A stretch of DNA of 12,413 nt, taken from Propionibacterium sp. GTDB taxonomy: Bacteria; Actinomycetota; Actinomycetes; Propionibacteriales; Propionibacteriaceae. The position numbers and the translations under genes were made by a program. Below the pieces are notes generated by a model. It saw only the letters and a list, made by a program, of their open reading frames with translations. It was not told the origin of the DNA and did not search any database. The stretch covers positions 1-12,413 of the forward strand of contig JAAYAO010000150.1 of assembly GCA_012719335.1 (NCBI GenBank), read 5' to 3'. Below, in pieces: positions 1 to 5,942 of this stretch; position 1 is the stretch's first letter; each line of letters starts with the position of its first letter.

Positions 1-396
1 GACCAGGTGCCACATCCGGGTTTCCTCGACCTCGGTGAGGTGGCCGAGCACGTTCAGCAGCACCAGTGCACCCCATCGTGCGGGCAGCCGGCCGGACATC
101 TCGTCCAGGGTGCCGGGCAGCACGGTGGTGATCGGGGCGAGCCGCTCGTCCAGCCCGATGCGGGTCATCAACCCGACCCGCATCTCCGGTGACGGCTCGA
201 CCGCGAAGATCCGTTCGGCGCCCGCGTCGAGGAAGCTGTCCAGGGTGGCACCGATGCCGGCGCCCACCTCGACCACCACCCCGGTGGGGATGACCCCGGG
301 CAGCAACACCGCCAGAGCCTCGCGCACCGCGGGCAGCCCCGGACGCGCCAGGGCCGCGTACCACTCGGCGTTGTGCCGGTACGGGTCCGCGCTCAC
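1..396 (-). CDS. Class I SAM-dependent methyltransferase, 3' part missing
   Basis: The first 132 residues are visible and the rest lies beyond the left window edge. The Rossmann-fold motif I is clear (VVEVGAGIG, residues 41-49), followed by an acidic motif II region (AVEPSPEM, 65-72) and a hydrophobic strand ending LLNVLGH (113-119), as in class I methyltransferases that use S-adenosylmethionine. The substrate cannot be told. The start is GTG at 396, inside a GTGA overlap with the rpsN stop codon, so translation is probably coupled to rpsN and the gene should follow the Zur-controlled operon upstream. That context suggests a role in zinc-starved translation (ribosomal protein, rRNA or small-molecule methylation), but this is inference. 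I am sure of the fold, not of the target. Confidence 0.85.
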   Translation of the reverse strand, partial: MSADPYRHNAEWYAALARPGLPAVREALAVLLPGVIPTGVVVEVGAGIGATLDSFLDAGAERIFAVEPSPEMRVGLMTRIGLDERLAPITTVLPGTLDEMSGRLPARWGALVLLNVLGHLTEVEETRMWHLV

Positions 397-692
397 CAAC
401 TGGCCTTCGTGATGCCGGGCAGTTCGCCGCGGTGGGCCAGTGCCCGGAACCGGACCCGGGACACCCCGGCCCTGCCCACGAAACCCCGGGGCCGGCCGTC
501 GATCACGTCGCGATTGCGCAACCGCACCGGGGAGGCATCCCGCGGCAGCCGGCTCAGCGCCCGCACCGCGTCCTGCACCTGATCGGGCGCACCGGTGCGG
601 ATCTGCTCCTTCAGTGCCGCCCGGCGTTCGGCGTAGCGGGCAACGATGCGTTCGCGGCGCCACTGGGCGGCGATCTTGGATCGTTTGGCCAT
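393..692 (-). CDS. rpsN: 30S ribosomal protein S14, zinc-independent (C-) form
   Basis: This 99-residue protein is a component of the small-subunit head. It starts [10 protein letters not shown] and ends with the family hallmark [25 protein letters not shown] tail. It has no cysteine at all, so it is the long zinc-free S14 and not the short form with a CxxC...CxxC zinc ribbon. It is the third gene of a leftward operon: its ATG shares one base with the rpmG stop (TGATG at 690-694), and its TGA lies inside the GTG start of the downstream methyltransferase. In actinobacteria such C- paralogues are repressed by Zur and made when zinc is short, and the Zur-like box at the head of the operon fits that. 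The identity is certain. The regulation is inferred from the box. Confidence 0.97.
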   Translation of the reverse strand: MAKRSKIAAQWRRERIVARYAERRAALKEQIRTGAPDQVQDAVRALSRLPRDASPVRLRNRDVIDGRPRGFVGRAGVSRVRFRALAHRGELPGITKASW

Positions 693-862
693 CAGCGGGT
701 CTCCTTGAAATCGACGTGGCGACGGATCACCGGGTCGTACTTGCGCACCACCAACCGGTCGGGGGTGTTGCGGCGGCTCTTGCGGGTGACGTAGCGGTAG
801 CCGGTGCCGGCGGTCGATTCGAGGGTGATCTTCGGGCGCAGTTCGCCACTTCTGCGGGCCAT
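692..862 (-). CDS. rpmG: 50S ribosomal protein L33, zinc-independent form
   Basis: This 56-residue protein starts [10 protein letters not shown] and contains the L33 core motifs [22 protein letters not shown] and [14 protein letters not shown](T/R). It has no cysteine, so the zinc ribbon (two CxxC pairs) of C+ L33 proteins is absent. The ATG at 862 was chosen because it matches the family N-terminus and shares one base with the rpmB stop codon. The open frame continues upstream to 1102, but that stretch is only the rpmB shadow. The stop codon overlaps the rpsN start by one base. Tight coupling suggests the three ribosomal proteins are made in equal amounts from one zinc-repressed mRNA. Confidence 0.95.
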   Translation of the reverse strand: MARRSGELRPKITLESTAGTGYRYVTRKSRRNTPDRLVVRKYDPVIRRHVDFKETR

Positions 863-1098
863 CAGAGGCGCACCCCCTCGGCGAGCAGGTCGGCCACGAC
901 GCGGTCGATGCCGCGCCGGTCGATGGTCTTGATGCCCCGTGCCGACAGGGTCAGCGTCACGTGACGGCCCAGGCCGGGCACCCAGTACCGCTTGCGTTGG
1001 ACGTTGACATCGAAGCGCCGCCGGGTGCGCCGATGACTGTGACTGACCGCGTTGCCGAAGCCGGGACGGGCCCCGGTGACCATGCAGGTGCTTGACAT
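862..1098 (-). CDS. rpmB: 50S ribosomal protein L28, zinc-independent form
   Basis: This 78-residue large-subunit protein is recognisable by [18 protein letters not shown] near the N-terminus and [15 protein letters not shown] followed by [15 protein letters not shown]. It lacks the CxxC pairs of zinc-binding L28, and its only cysteine is at residue 5. It is the first gene of the leftward operon. The start at 1098 is supported by a strong Shine-Dalgarno (AAAGGAGG, plus-strand 1104-1111) five bases upstream. The Zur-like palindrome begins directly upstream of that Shine-Dalgarno, so repression would act on or next to the promoter. The stop shares one base with the rpmG start. Confidence 0.96.
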   Translation of the reverse strand: MSSTCMVTGARPGFGNAVSHSHRRTRRRFDVNVQRKRYWVPGLGRHVTLTLSARGIKTIDRRGIDRVVADLLAEGVRL

Positions 1099-1111
1099 CC
1101 ACCCCTCCTTT

Positions 1112-1126
1112 TGAGAATGATTCTCA
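1112..1126. promoter_or_regulatory. Zur-type operator between divergent zinc-response operons
   Basis: TGAGAATGATTCTCA is a 15-bp inverted repeat, perfect apart from the central base. It closely matches the known actinobacterial Zur box pattern TGAAAATGATTTTCA. A second, overlapping dyad (AATGA-TTC-TCATT) spans 1116-1128. It lies between rpmB (leftward) and rpmE2 (rightward), both encoding zinc-free ribosomal paralogues, which are classic Zur targets. One box probably controls both directions: zinc-loaded Zur represses, and zinc loss derepresses. Fur boxes can look similar, but the target genes favour Zur. Confidence 0.88.
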
Positions 1127-1127
1127 T

Positions 1128-1133
1128 TATTCT
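1128..1133 (+). promoter_or_regulatory. Probable -10 element for rpmE2-mrf
   Basis: TATTCT fits the actinobacterial TANNNT -10 pattern. It lies just downstream of the Zur-like palindrome, so bound Zur would cover the promoter. The start codon of rpmE2 is 31 bases further on, which leaves a short leader with a modest AGGA at 1149-1152. The placement is inferred, and no clear -35 element is visible. Confidence 0.5.
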
Positions 1134-1164
1134 TGCACGCGATCGGACAGGACGCATCTCAGCG

Positions 1165-1416
1165 ATGAAGAAGAACATCCATCCCCGGTACGCACCCGTG
1201 GTGTTTCGCGACAGCACCACCGGTGACCTGCTGCTGACCCGCTCCACTCTCACCTCCGCGGAGACGGTCGAGTACGAGGGGGCGACCTATCCCCTGATCC
1301 GGGTGGACGTGACCGCGGCCAGCCACCCGTTCTGGACGGGCCGGCATCGCGAACTGGACACCGAGGGCCGGGTGGAGCGCTTCCGCCGCCGCTACGGCAT
1401 CCGGGCGAACCGATGA
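1165..1416 (+). CDS. rpmE2: 50S ribosomal protein L31 type B, zinc-independent
   Basis: This 83-residue protein begins [20 protein letters not shown], the standard type-B L31 start, and ends [26 protein letters not shown]. It contains no cysteine, whereas type-A L31 carries a zinc-binding CxxC. It substitutes for zinc L31 in the intersubunit bridge region of the 70S ribosome. The open frame extends 18 codons upstream to 1111, but those codons run through the Zur box and do not resemble L31, so the ATG at 1165 is preferred. The stop overlaps the start of the Mrf-type gene by 4 bp (ATGA), marking a two-gene operon controlled from the shared Zur-type operator. Confidence 0.96.
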   Translation: MKKNIHPRYAPVVFRDSTTGDLLLTRSTLTSAETVEYEGATYPLIRVDVTAASHPFWTGRHRELDTEGRVERFRRRYGIRANR

Positions 1417-2528
1417 GCCCCGTGGACCCCGGCTGGGCGAAGGTGCCGGTGATGCTGGTGACCGGCGTCGCGGACACCCCGATGGCCGCAGCCGCGATGG
1501 GGTTGCAGTGGGATCTGCCGAACCCGGTGGTCGTGGTGCACGACCTAGACCCGTCCCGCAGCCTGCTGGTGCGCACCGTCAGCGACATCACCGGTGTGCT
1601 GGAACGGGTCGAGATCGAGCTCGAACACGCCTGCACCCAGTGCGCGATCCGTGAGGACGTGATCCCGACCCTGGCCCGGCTCGCCGCCGACGGTCGGTGG
1701 AGTTCGATCGTGGCCCGGCTGCCGGTCGGCGCCGAGGCCGCCCAGGTGTGTCGGGTGATCGCCCGGGAACCACGTCGCGCCCCGCGGGTACGGATCGGCG
1801 GAGTGATCTGCGCCCTGGACGCCACCAGCCTGACCGACGATCTCACCGGCCCGGACTGGCTGGCCGAACGCAACCTGGCGATGCCCGACGATCAGCGCGG
1901 GGTGGCCGAGGTCGCCGCCGCCCAGATCGAGTACGCCGATGTGGTCGCGGTCTTCGGCCGCACTCCCCCCGCCGAGGCCGACCTACTCGACTTCACCCGG
2001 GCCCTGGCCCGGCCCGGCTCGATGGTGGTCACCGACTGGCCGGGTTTCGACGGACGGCAACTGCTGGCCGGCATTCACGATCACGAGCACAGCGAAGCGT
2101 GGGTGCATCCGGTGCCGGATCTGCCCGGGGCGGTGGCCGGCAACCCGGCGGTGTGGCGGTTGAGCCTGCAGTCGGAGCGACCCTGGCATCCCGACCGGTT
2201 CCTGGAGCTGGTCGAGGCGATGGGGGCCGGAACCCACCGCAGCCGGGGGTGCTTCTGGCTGCCGACCCGGCCCGGCGCGGTCGGGGTGTGGGACGGTGCG
2301 GCCGGCCAGGTCAGCCTCGGCGCGATCGGCCGCTGGGCCCCGGGACACACCCCGGTCACCCACCTGATCTTCACCGGCCTGCACCTGCACGGGGATCCGC
2401 GGGCCGAGCTGGGCGAGGCCTTCCACCGGTGCCTGCTGACCGACCGGGAAATGGCCCGCGGAACGGTCTGGGAATCCGGTCGGGATGGCCTGGAACCCTG
2501 GCTCGGCGGCATTCACGGCGTCGCCTGA
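1413..2528 (+). CDS. mrf: CobW-like (COG0523) ribosome hibernation factor-recruiting protein, Mrf family
   Basis: This 371-residue member of the CobW/COG0523 group is translationally coupled to rpmE2. The N-terminal nucleotide-binding region ([15 protein letters not shown], 16-30) sits where Walker A should be but lacks the GK(S/T), so the P-loop is degenerate. [12 protein letters not shown] (72-83) replaces the GCxCC metal motif of ordinary COG0523 chaperones with a CxxC (Cys74, Cys77). A His-rich HDHEH lies at 222-226, and a CobW_C-like domain around 257-345 contains [11 protein letters not shown]. In Mycobacterium smegmatis the Mrf gene is adjacent to Zur-controlled C- ribosomal genes and recruits the hibernation factor to zinc-starved ribosomes. 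The same context here supports that role. The alternative is a zinc chaperone-like protein, which is less likely without a P-loop lysine. Confidence 0.82.
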   Translation: MSPVDPGWAKVPVMLVTGVADTPMAAAAMGLQWDLPNPVVVVHDLDPSRSLLVRTVSDITGVLERVEIELEHACTQCAIREDVIPTLARLAADGRWSSIVARLPVGAEAAQVCRVIAREPRRAPRVRIGGVICALDATSLTDDLTGPDWLAERNLAMPDDQRGVAEVAAAQIEYADVVAVFGRTPPAEADLLDFTRALARPGSMVVTDWPGFDGRQLLAGIHDHEHSEAWVHPVPDLPGAVAGNPAVWRLSLQSERPWHPDRFLELVEAMGAGTHRSRGCFWLPTRPGAVGVWDGAAGQVSLGAIGRWAPGHTPVTHLIFTGLHLHGDPRAELGEAFHRCLLTDREMARGTVWESGRDGLEPWLGGIHGVA

Positions 2529-2535
2529 AGGCGGC

Positions 2536-2541
2536 TAGGCT
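2536..2541 (+). promoter_or_regulatory. -10 element of a leaderless promoter
   Basis: TAGGCT (TANNNT class) ends six bases before the GTG at 2548. This spacing puts transcription initiation at or next to the start codon. No Shine-Dalgarno is present. It suggests the hydrolase gene has its own promoter right after mrf and is not simply read through from the Zur operon. Confidence 0.6.
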
Positions 2542-2547
2542 CGCCGG

Positions 2548-3354
2548 GTGGAGCGTCTGATCACCGCCGCCAACGGCACCGAGTTGTGCATCGACGAGTT
2601 CGGTGCCGCCGACGCGCCGCTGATCGTCCAGCTCGAGGGCCACCAGGCCCAACTGGTCGCGGTGCCCGACAGCTACTGCCGTCGGCTGGCCGATGCGGGA
2701 TTCCGGGTGATCCGGGTCGACAACCGTGACGTCGGACGATCCCAGCGCTTCCCGGGCGTGGAGTACACCCTGGCCGAGATGGCCGAGGACGTGCACGGCC
2801 TGTTGGAGGTACTCGGATCGCCCGCGGTGGTGTGCGGCCGGTCGATGGGAGGCGCGATCGCGCAACTGCTGGCCGTGCGGCACCCCGGATCGGTGCTCGG
2901 CCTGGGCCTGTTCCACACCTTCGCCAAACAGCACCATGCCGGCCGCGTCCCGCCGAGCAGCAGCGCACCGTTCGCCGACTTCGACGAGTACCGGGCCTGG
3001 CTGGGCCGATCTCTGCCCCCGATCGCCGGCCCCGATCACCCGTACTCGGTGGAATACCTCGACCGGCTGGCCCGCACCCAGTGGGCGCGCGGGGTCGACT
3101 GGGACGGGTACGACCGGCAACTGCGGGCGATGTGGCGCCAACCCGCCTGGACGGCCGAACTTGCCGGGGTCACGGTGCCGGTGGCCATCGTGCACGGGCT
3201 GGACGACGCCCTGACCCCGCCGCAGAACGCCGAACTGCTGGCCGAACTGTTGCCGCAGGCCGAGGTACACCTGGTGCCGGGGCTGGGCCACCAGCAACCA
3301 CCGGCCCTGGACGAGCTGTACCTCGCCGCCACCCTGCACGCCGCCGGACGGTGA
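2548..3354 (+). CDS. Alpha/beta hydrolase
   Basis: This 268-residue alpha/beta-fold hydrolase carries the nucleophile elbow GRSMGG with Ser99, the acid in HGLDD (Asp219 or Asp220) and the catalytic His248 in GLGH. The segment VDNRDVGRS (58-65) after the second strand is typical of the subgroup around aclacinomycin methylesterase RdmC and related esterases. The substrate is unknown, and the protein is probably cytoplasmic because no signal peptide is seen. The start is GTG at 2548, where homology begins, and it appears leaderless. It lies 19 bp after the mrf stop but has its own -10 element, so it may be only partly linked to zinc control. It converges with the haem-monooxygenase gene, the two stop codons lying in a shared palindrome. 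Confidence 0.88.
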   Translation: MERLITAANGTELCIDEFGAADAPLIVQLEGHQAQLVAVPDSYCRRLADAGFRVIRVDNRDVGRSQRFPGVEYTLAEMAEDVHGLLEVLGSPAVVCGRSMGGAIAQLLAVRHPGSVLGLGLFHTFAKQHHAGRVPPSSSAPFADFDEYRAWLGRSLPPIAGPDHPYSVEYLDRLARTQWARGVDWDGYDRQLRAMWRQPAWTAELAGVTVPVAIVHGLDDALTPPQNAELLAELLPQAEVHLVPGLGHQQPPALDELYLAATLHAAGR

Positions 3355-3366
3355 CCCGGCGGGTCA
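3352..3366. terminator. Palindrome joining two convergent stop codons, possible bidirectional terminator
   Basis: TGACCCG-G-CGGGTCA is a perfect inverted repeat with a one-base centre (as RNA, a 6-bp stem with a GGC loop). Its outer arms are the stop codons of the rightward hydrolase and the leftward haem monooxygenase. There is no T-run, and the stem is short, so termination is plausible but unproven. Confidence 0.4.
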
Positions 3367-3726
3367 GGTCAGGTCGACGACCTGGTAGCTCCACAGTTCG
3401 GCGCTGACCCCGACCGGGCGCGGCTCGGGGGCCGGGGCGTCGGCCTCGTCGCGGCCGTGACCGTGGGCCCGGGAGACCTCGGTGTCACGTCCACCGTGGG
3501 CGGCGCGGAAGTCCTGGGAGCTGAACCAGGCGTCGAAGGCGGCCTCGTCCCGCCAGCGGGTCACCACCAGCCAGATCGGCCGGTCGGCGTCCAGCGGCTT
3601 CAGCAACTCGAAGCCCTCGAACCCGTCCTGCCCGTCGACCGCACCGGCCCGCTGGGCGAAGCGCCGGGCCAACTCGTCGCCACTGTCGGCGGGAACCGTG
3701 ATCGCGTTGATCTTCAGAATCGTCAT
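3364..3726 (-). CDS. mhuD: Haem-degrading monooxygenase, MhuD/IsdG type (antibiotic biosynthesis monooxygenase fold)
   Basis: This 120-residue ferredoxin-like (ABM) domain protein starts MTILKINAITVP, very close to mycobacterial MhuD. The residues that define haem degradation in the IsdG/MhuD family are all present: Asn7, Trp67 in AFDAW and the haem-ligand His77 in FRAAH. It should therefore open haem oxidatively to release iron in the cytoplasm. Between the His77 region and the last strand (LWSYQVVDL) there is a longer, His/Asp/Pro-rich loop (about 85-107, with AHGHGRDE) than in MhuD. The ATG at 3726 matches the family N-terminus, and the open frame above it is not homologous. It is divergent from the P-loop kinase-like gene across 28 bp. 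A weak GATGAT hexamer (minus strand, 3733-3738) sits six bases from the ATG. Confidence 0.85.
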   Translation of the reverse strand: MTILKINAITVPADSGDELARRFAQRAGAVDGQDGFEGFELLKPLDADRPIWLVVTRWRDEAAFDAWFSSQDFRAAHGGRDTEVSRAHGHGRDEADAPAPEPRPVGVSAELWSYQVVDLT

Positions 3727-3742
3727 GGTTCCATCATCCCCA

Positions 3743-3748
3743 TATCGT
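3743..3748 (+). promoter_or_regulatory. -10 element of a leaderless promoter
   Basis: TATCGT (TANNNT) ends six bases before the GTG at 3755, and no Shine-Dalgarno lies between them. This supports leaderless transcription of the P-loop kinase-like gene and helps decide its start codon. Confidence 0.6.
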
Positions 3749-3754
3749 TGGCCC

Positions 3755-4312
3755 GTGCCTCTCGCGACCATCGATGATCTACGCCACGCCCGCCGGATTC
3801 TGGTGCACGGGGTCACCGGCTCCGGCAAATCCACCGCCGCCGTGGCCCTGGGACGTGCCCTGGATCTGCCGGTACACCTGGTCGACGAGGAATTCGGGTG
3901 GTTGCCGGGTTGGGTGCAGCGCCCGGCCGAGGACATGCGGCGGCTCGCCGGCGCCGCGGCGGCCGAACCGGCCTGGGTCTTCGACAGCAGCTATGCGACC
4001 TTCCGTGACCTGGTCGAGCCCCGGGCCGAGCTGATCTTCGGGCTGGATTACCCCCGGTGGCTGAGTTTGTGGCGGCTGCTGCGCCGCACCCTGGCGCGGG
4101 TGATCACCCGGCAGCAAGTCTGCAACGGCAATGTCGAGAACTGGCGGGCACTGGTGTCGCGGGAGTCGATCATCCTGTGGCATTTCACGTCCTTCGCCGG
4201 TAAACGGCGGCAATTGCGCCAGTGGGCGGCCTGCCCCGAGGGCGCCCCGGTGCTGGTGTTGCGGCATCCGCGGGAGCTGGATCTGCTGCTGCGCCTGCTC
4301 GGCACCGAATGA
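3755..4312 (+). CDS. Small P-loop kinase-like protein (adenylate kinase / FlaR topology-modulation group)
   Basis: This 185-residue P-loop NTPase has a perfect Walker A, GVTGSGKST (19-27), followed by DEEFGWLPGW (44-53) and WVFDSSY (74-80). The late motif VCNGNVENW (122-130) matches the C-N-G-N-x-E element of the topology modulation protein/adenylate-kinase-like group. It probably phosphorylates a nucleotide or other small molecule with ATP, but the substrate is unknown. The start is GTG at 3755, favoured because the P-loop strand begins soon after it and a -10 hexamer lies six bases upstream. An open frame reaches back to 3482, but it overlaps the divergent monooxygenase and has no homology. 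A strong hairpin follows the stop codon directly. Confidence 0.8.
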   Translation: MPLATIDDLRHARRILVHGVTGSGKSTAAVALGRALDLPVHLVDEEFGWLPGWVQRPAEDMRRLAGAAAAEPAWVFDSSYATFRDLVEPRAELIFGLDYPRWLSLWRLLRRTLARVITRQQVCNGNVENWRALVSRESIILWHFTSFAGKRRQLRQWAACPEGAPVLVLRHPRELDLLLRLLGTE

Positions 4313-4314
4313 TC

Positions 4315-4353
4315 GTGGATGGTTGTGCCGCCCAGCGCGGCACAACCATCCAC
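4315..4353 (+). terminator. Perfect 17-bp stem-loop after the kinase-like gene
   Basis: GTGGATGGTTGTGCCGC (4315-4331) and its exact reverse complement (4337-4353) are separated by a five-base loop. The hairpin begins three bases after the stop codon, which suits a transcription terminator or an mRNA 3'-end stabiliser. No T-run follows (ATTCCC instead). The perfect 17-bp match is longer than termination needs, so a dispersed repeat is an alternative. Confidence 0.6.
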
Positions 4354-4413
4354 ATTCCCGGCCCTCCGGCGACTCAGTGGCACTCCACCCTTCCCGGTAA
4401 TCGCTTTCCCCGC

Positions 4414-4419
4414 TAGCTT
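4414..4419 (+). promoter_or_regulatory. -10 element of a leaderless promoter
   Basis: TAGCTT (TANNNT) ends six bases before the ATG at 4426, with no Shine-Dalgarno between. It fits the same leaderless layout as the other single genes in this window. Confidence 0.6.
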
Positions 4420-4425
4420 CTGCCC

Positions 4426-5394
4426 ATGTCCAGCAGCGAGTTCATTCCCGAGATCGGCGCCGTCGAGGGCGCAACCGTGCATCCGGCCCGGCAGGTGGCC
4501 GCCGGCTTCTCCTGGACCGAATGCCCCCGCTGGCACGAGGGCACCTTCTGGTTCACCGACATGCACAACACCTGCCTGAAGACCATCGACGCGCAGGGCA
4601 CGGTCAGCACCGTCCTGGACGCGAGCCCGCGGGCCGCCGACGGCACCCACGTGGTGTTGGGCGGGTTCGGCTGGCTGCCCGACGGCCGGCTGATCGTGAA
4701 CTCGATGCACGAGAAGCTCGTGCTGGTGTGGGACGGCGACACCCTCGAGGTGTACGCCGACCTGACCGAACTGTCCCCCAACGGCGCGATCAACGACATG
4801 GTGGTCGACGCCGACGGCCGCGCCTATGTCACCCACATGGGCTTCGACCTGTGGGCCGGTGAGTCCTCGGTGCCGGTGCCGATCATCGTGATCGAGCCGG
4901 ACCGCGCGGCCCGGCTGGTCGAGGAGATCGGCGAGTTCCGGGTACCCAACGGCATCGCGGTCTCCGCCGACGGCACGAAGCTCTACGTCGCCCAGGCCGG
5001 CGGCAGCACGGTGTCGGTCGTCGACCGGGCCGCCGACGGTTCGCTGAGCAATGCCCGGGTGTTCGCCGAGCTGCCCTTCCTGCCCGACGGCATCTGCCTG
5101 GACGCCGAGGACGCCGTCTGGGCGGCCGGGTCGGCCTGGGGGCAGGTCGGCGAGGGCTTCGGGCCGGTGGCGAACTACCTGGCCCGGGCCGACGCCAACG
5201 GCATCACCGACACGGTCACCATCGACCCGCGGGTGGGCATGCCGATCGCCCCGGTACTCGGTGGCCCCGAGCGGCGCACCCTGTACGTCGCGGTCGGCAC
5301 CGAGGCCTTCGACACCGAACGGTCGGCGCGTGAGGGACGCGGCACGATCTGGACCGCCGAGGTGCCCGTCGGGGGTGGCACGGCACGCCCCTGA
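4426..5394 (+). CDS. SMP-30/gluconolactonase/LRE family beta-propeller hydrolase
   Basis: This 322-residue protein belongs to the six-bladed beta-propeller family of regucalcin (SMP-30) and gluconolactonases. The metal ligands of the family can be placed: Glu32 in TECPRW, Asn175 in VPNGIAVS and Asp221 in LPDGICLD. Asn123-Asp124 in the INDMVVDADG segment (122-131) is the usual substrate-side pair. These proteins hydrolyse lactones or related esters using a divalent metal. The substrate here is unknown, and no sugar-pathway neighbours are present to guide it. No signal peptide is seen, so it is cytoplasmic. It is probably transcribed alone from a leaderless promoter. The family assignment is secure, the reaction is not. 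Confidence 0.88.
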   Translation: MSSSEFIPEIGAVEGATVHPARQVAAGFSWTECPRWHEGTFWFTDMHNTCLKTIDAQGTVSTVLDASPRAADGTHVVLGGFGWLPDGRLIVNSMHEKLVLVWDGDTLEVYADLTELSPNGAINDMVVDADGRAYVTHMGFDLWAGESSVPVPIIVIEPDRAARLVEEIGEFRVPNGIAVSADGTKLYVAQAGGSTVSVVDRAADGSLSNARVFAELPFLPDGICLDAEDAVWAAGSAWGQVGEGFGPVANYLARADANGITDTVTIDPRVGMPIAPVLGGPERRTLYVAVGTEAFDTERSAREGRGTIWTAEVPVGGGTARP

Positions 5395-5456
5395 GCGTCA
5401 GCAATCTCACCCATGTCGGTGGTTGAACCGATCTGGCGGGCAGGAGACCGTGGAGT

Positions 5457-5834
5457 ATGACCGAACAGCCCGAGTTTCCCGACCAGCCGGAAAGTGATGA
5501 GCAGGGTACCTACGGCAGTGACATCGCCGACCTCGATCTGACTCCGGAACAGCAGCGCAACGCCGATGTGTACCTCGACGACCCGGAAGCGGTCGACGAC
5601 GTGCCGTGGAGTCCGCCGGAGCGTCGTCCGATCGGTGCGGAGTTCACCGACGACCACGGCGAAACCATCGAACAGCGGCTCCGCCAGGAGATGCCCGAGG
5701 AAGGCACCGCCTACGGGGCGCCGTCACGCGGCGGTGAGGCCGACGACCAGCCCGGTGGCCGCCGGGTGATGATCGGTGGCGATGATCCGGACGCGATCCC
5801 CGCCGAGGAGGATTGGCTGGGGCATCCGGAGTGA
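5457..5834 (+). CDS. DUF5709 family acidic hypothetical protein
   Basis: This 125-residue, strongly acidic protein contains the segment VPWSPPERRPIG (about 49-60) and then ETIEQRLRQEMPEE, which recall the actinobacterial DUF5709 family. It has no membrane segment, signal peptide, cysteine or catalytic motif, and much of it looks disordered (rich in Asp, Glu, Pro and Gly). Its function is unknown. The ATG at 5457 is preceded by AGGAGA (5442-5447) nine bases away, so unlike its neighbours it has a proper Shine-Dalgarno. It stands alone between the SMP-30-like gene and the AI-2E-type transporter, with a hairpin terminator behind it. Confidence 0.78.
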   Translation: MTEQPEFPDQPESDEQGTYGSDIADLDLTPEQQRNADVYLDDPEAVDDVPWSPPERRPIGAEFTDDHGETIEQRLRQEMPEEGTAYGAPSRGGEADDQPGGRRVMIGGDDPDAIPAEEDWLGHPE

Positions 5835-5850
5835 TTCGCCGGGTGCGTAC

Positions 5851-5869
5851 CCCGGCCGGTTCGGCCGGG
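5851..5869 (+). terminator. GC-rich hairpin after the DUF5709 gene
   Basis: CCCGGCCG (5851-5858) pairs perfectly with CGGCCGGG (5862-5869) around a three-base loop, 16 bases after the stop codon. No T-run follows, which is usual for high-GC actinobacteria. A smaller competing dyad (GGGT...ACCC, 5841-5852) overlaps its left arm. Confidence 0.6.
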
Positions 5870-5942
5870 CGCGCATCATGGGCGTGAGCAGCGTCCCCCC
5901 GATTCACCACGATCAGTGCCTTGCCGGCCGATACGGAGCCCC

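Noticed and set aside
863..1102. In-frame upstream extension of the L33 reading frame.
   Set aside because: It overlaps L28 completely in another frame and has no L33 similarity. The ATG at 862 gives the exact family length.
3482..3754. N-terminal extension of the P-loop kinase-like protein.
   Set aside because: It runs antisense through the haem monooxygenase and shows no kinase similarity. The -10 hexamer and the fold both favour the GTG at 3755.
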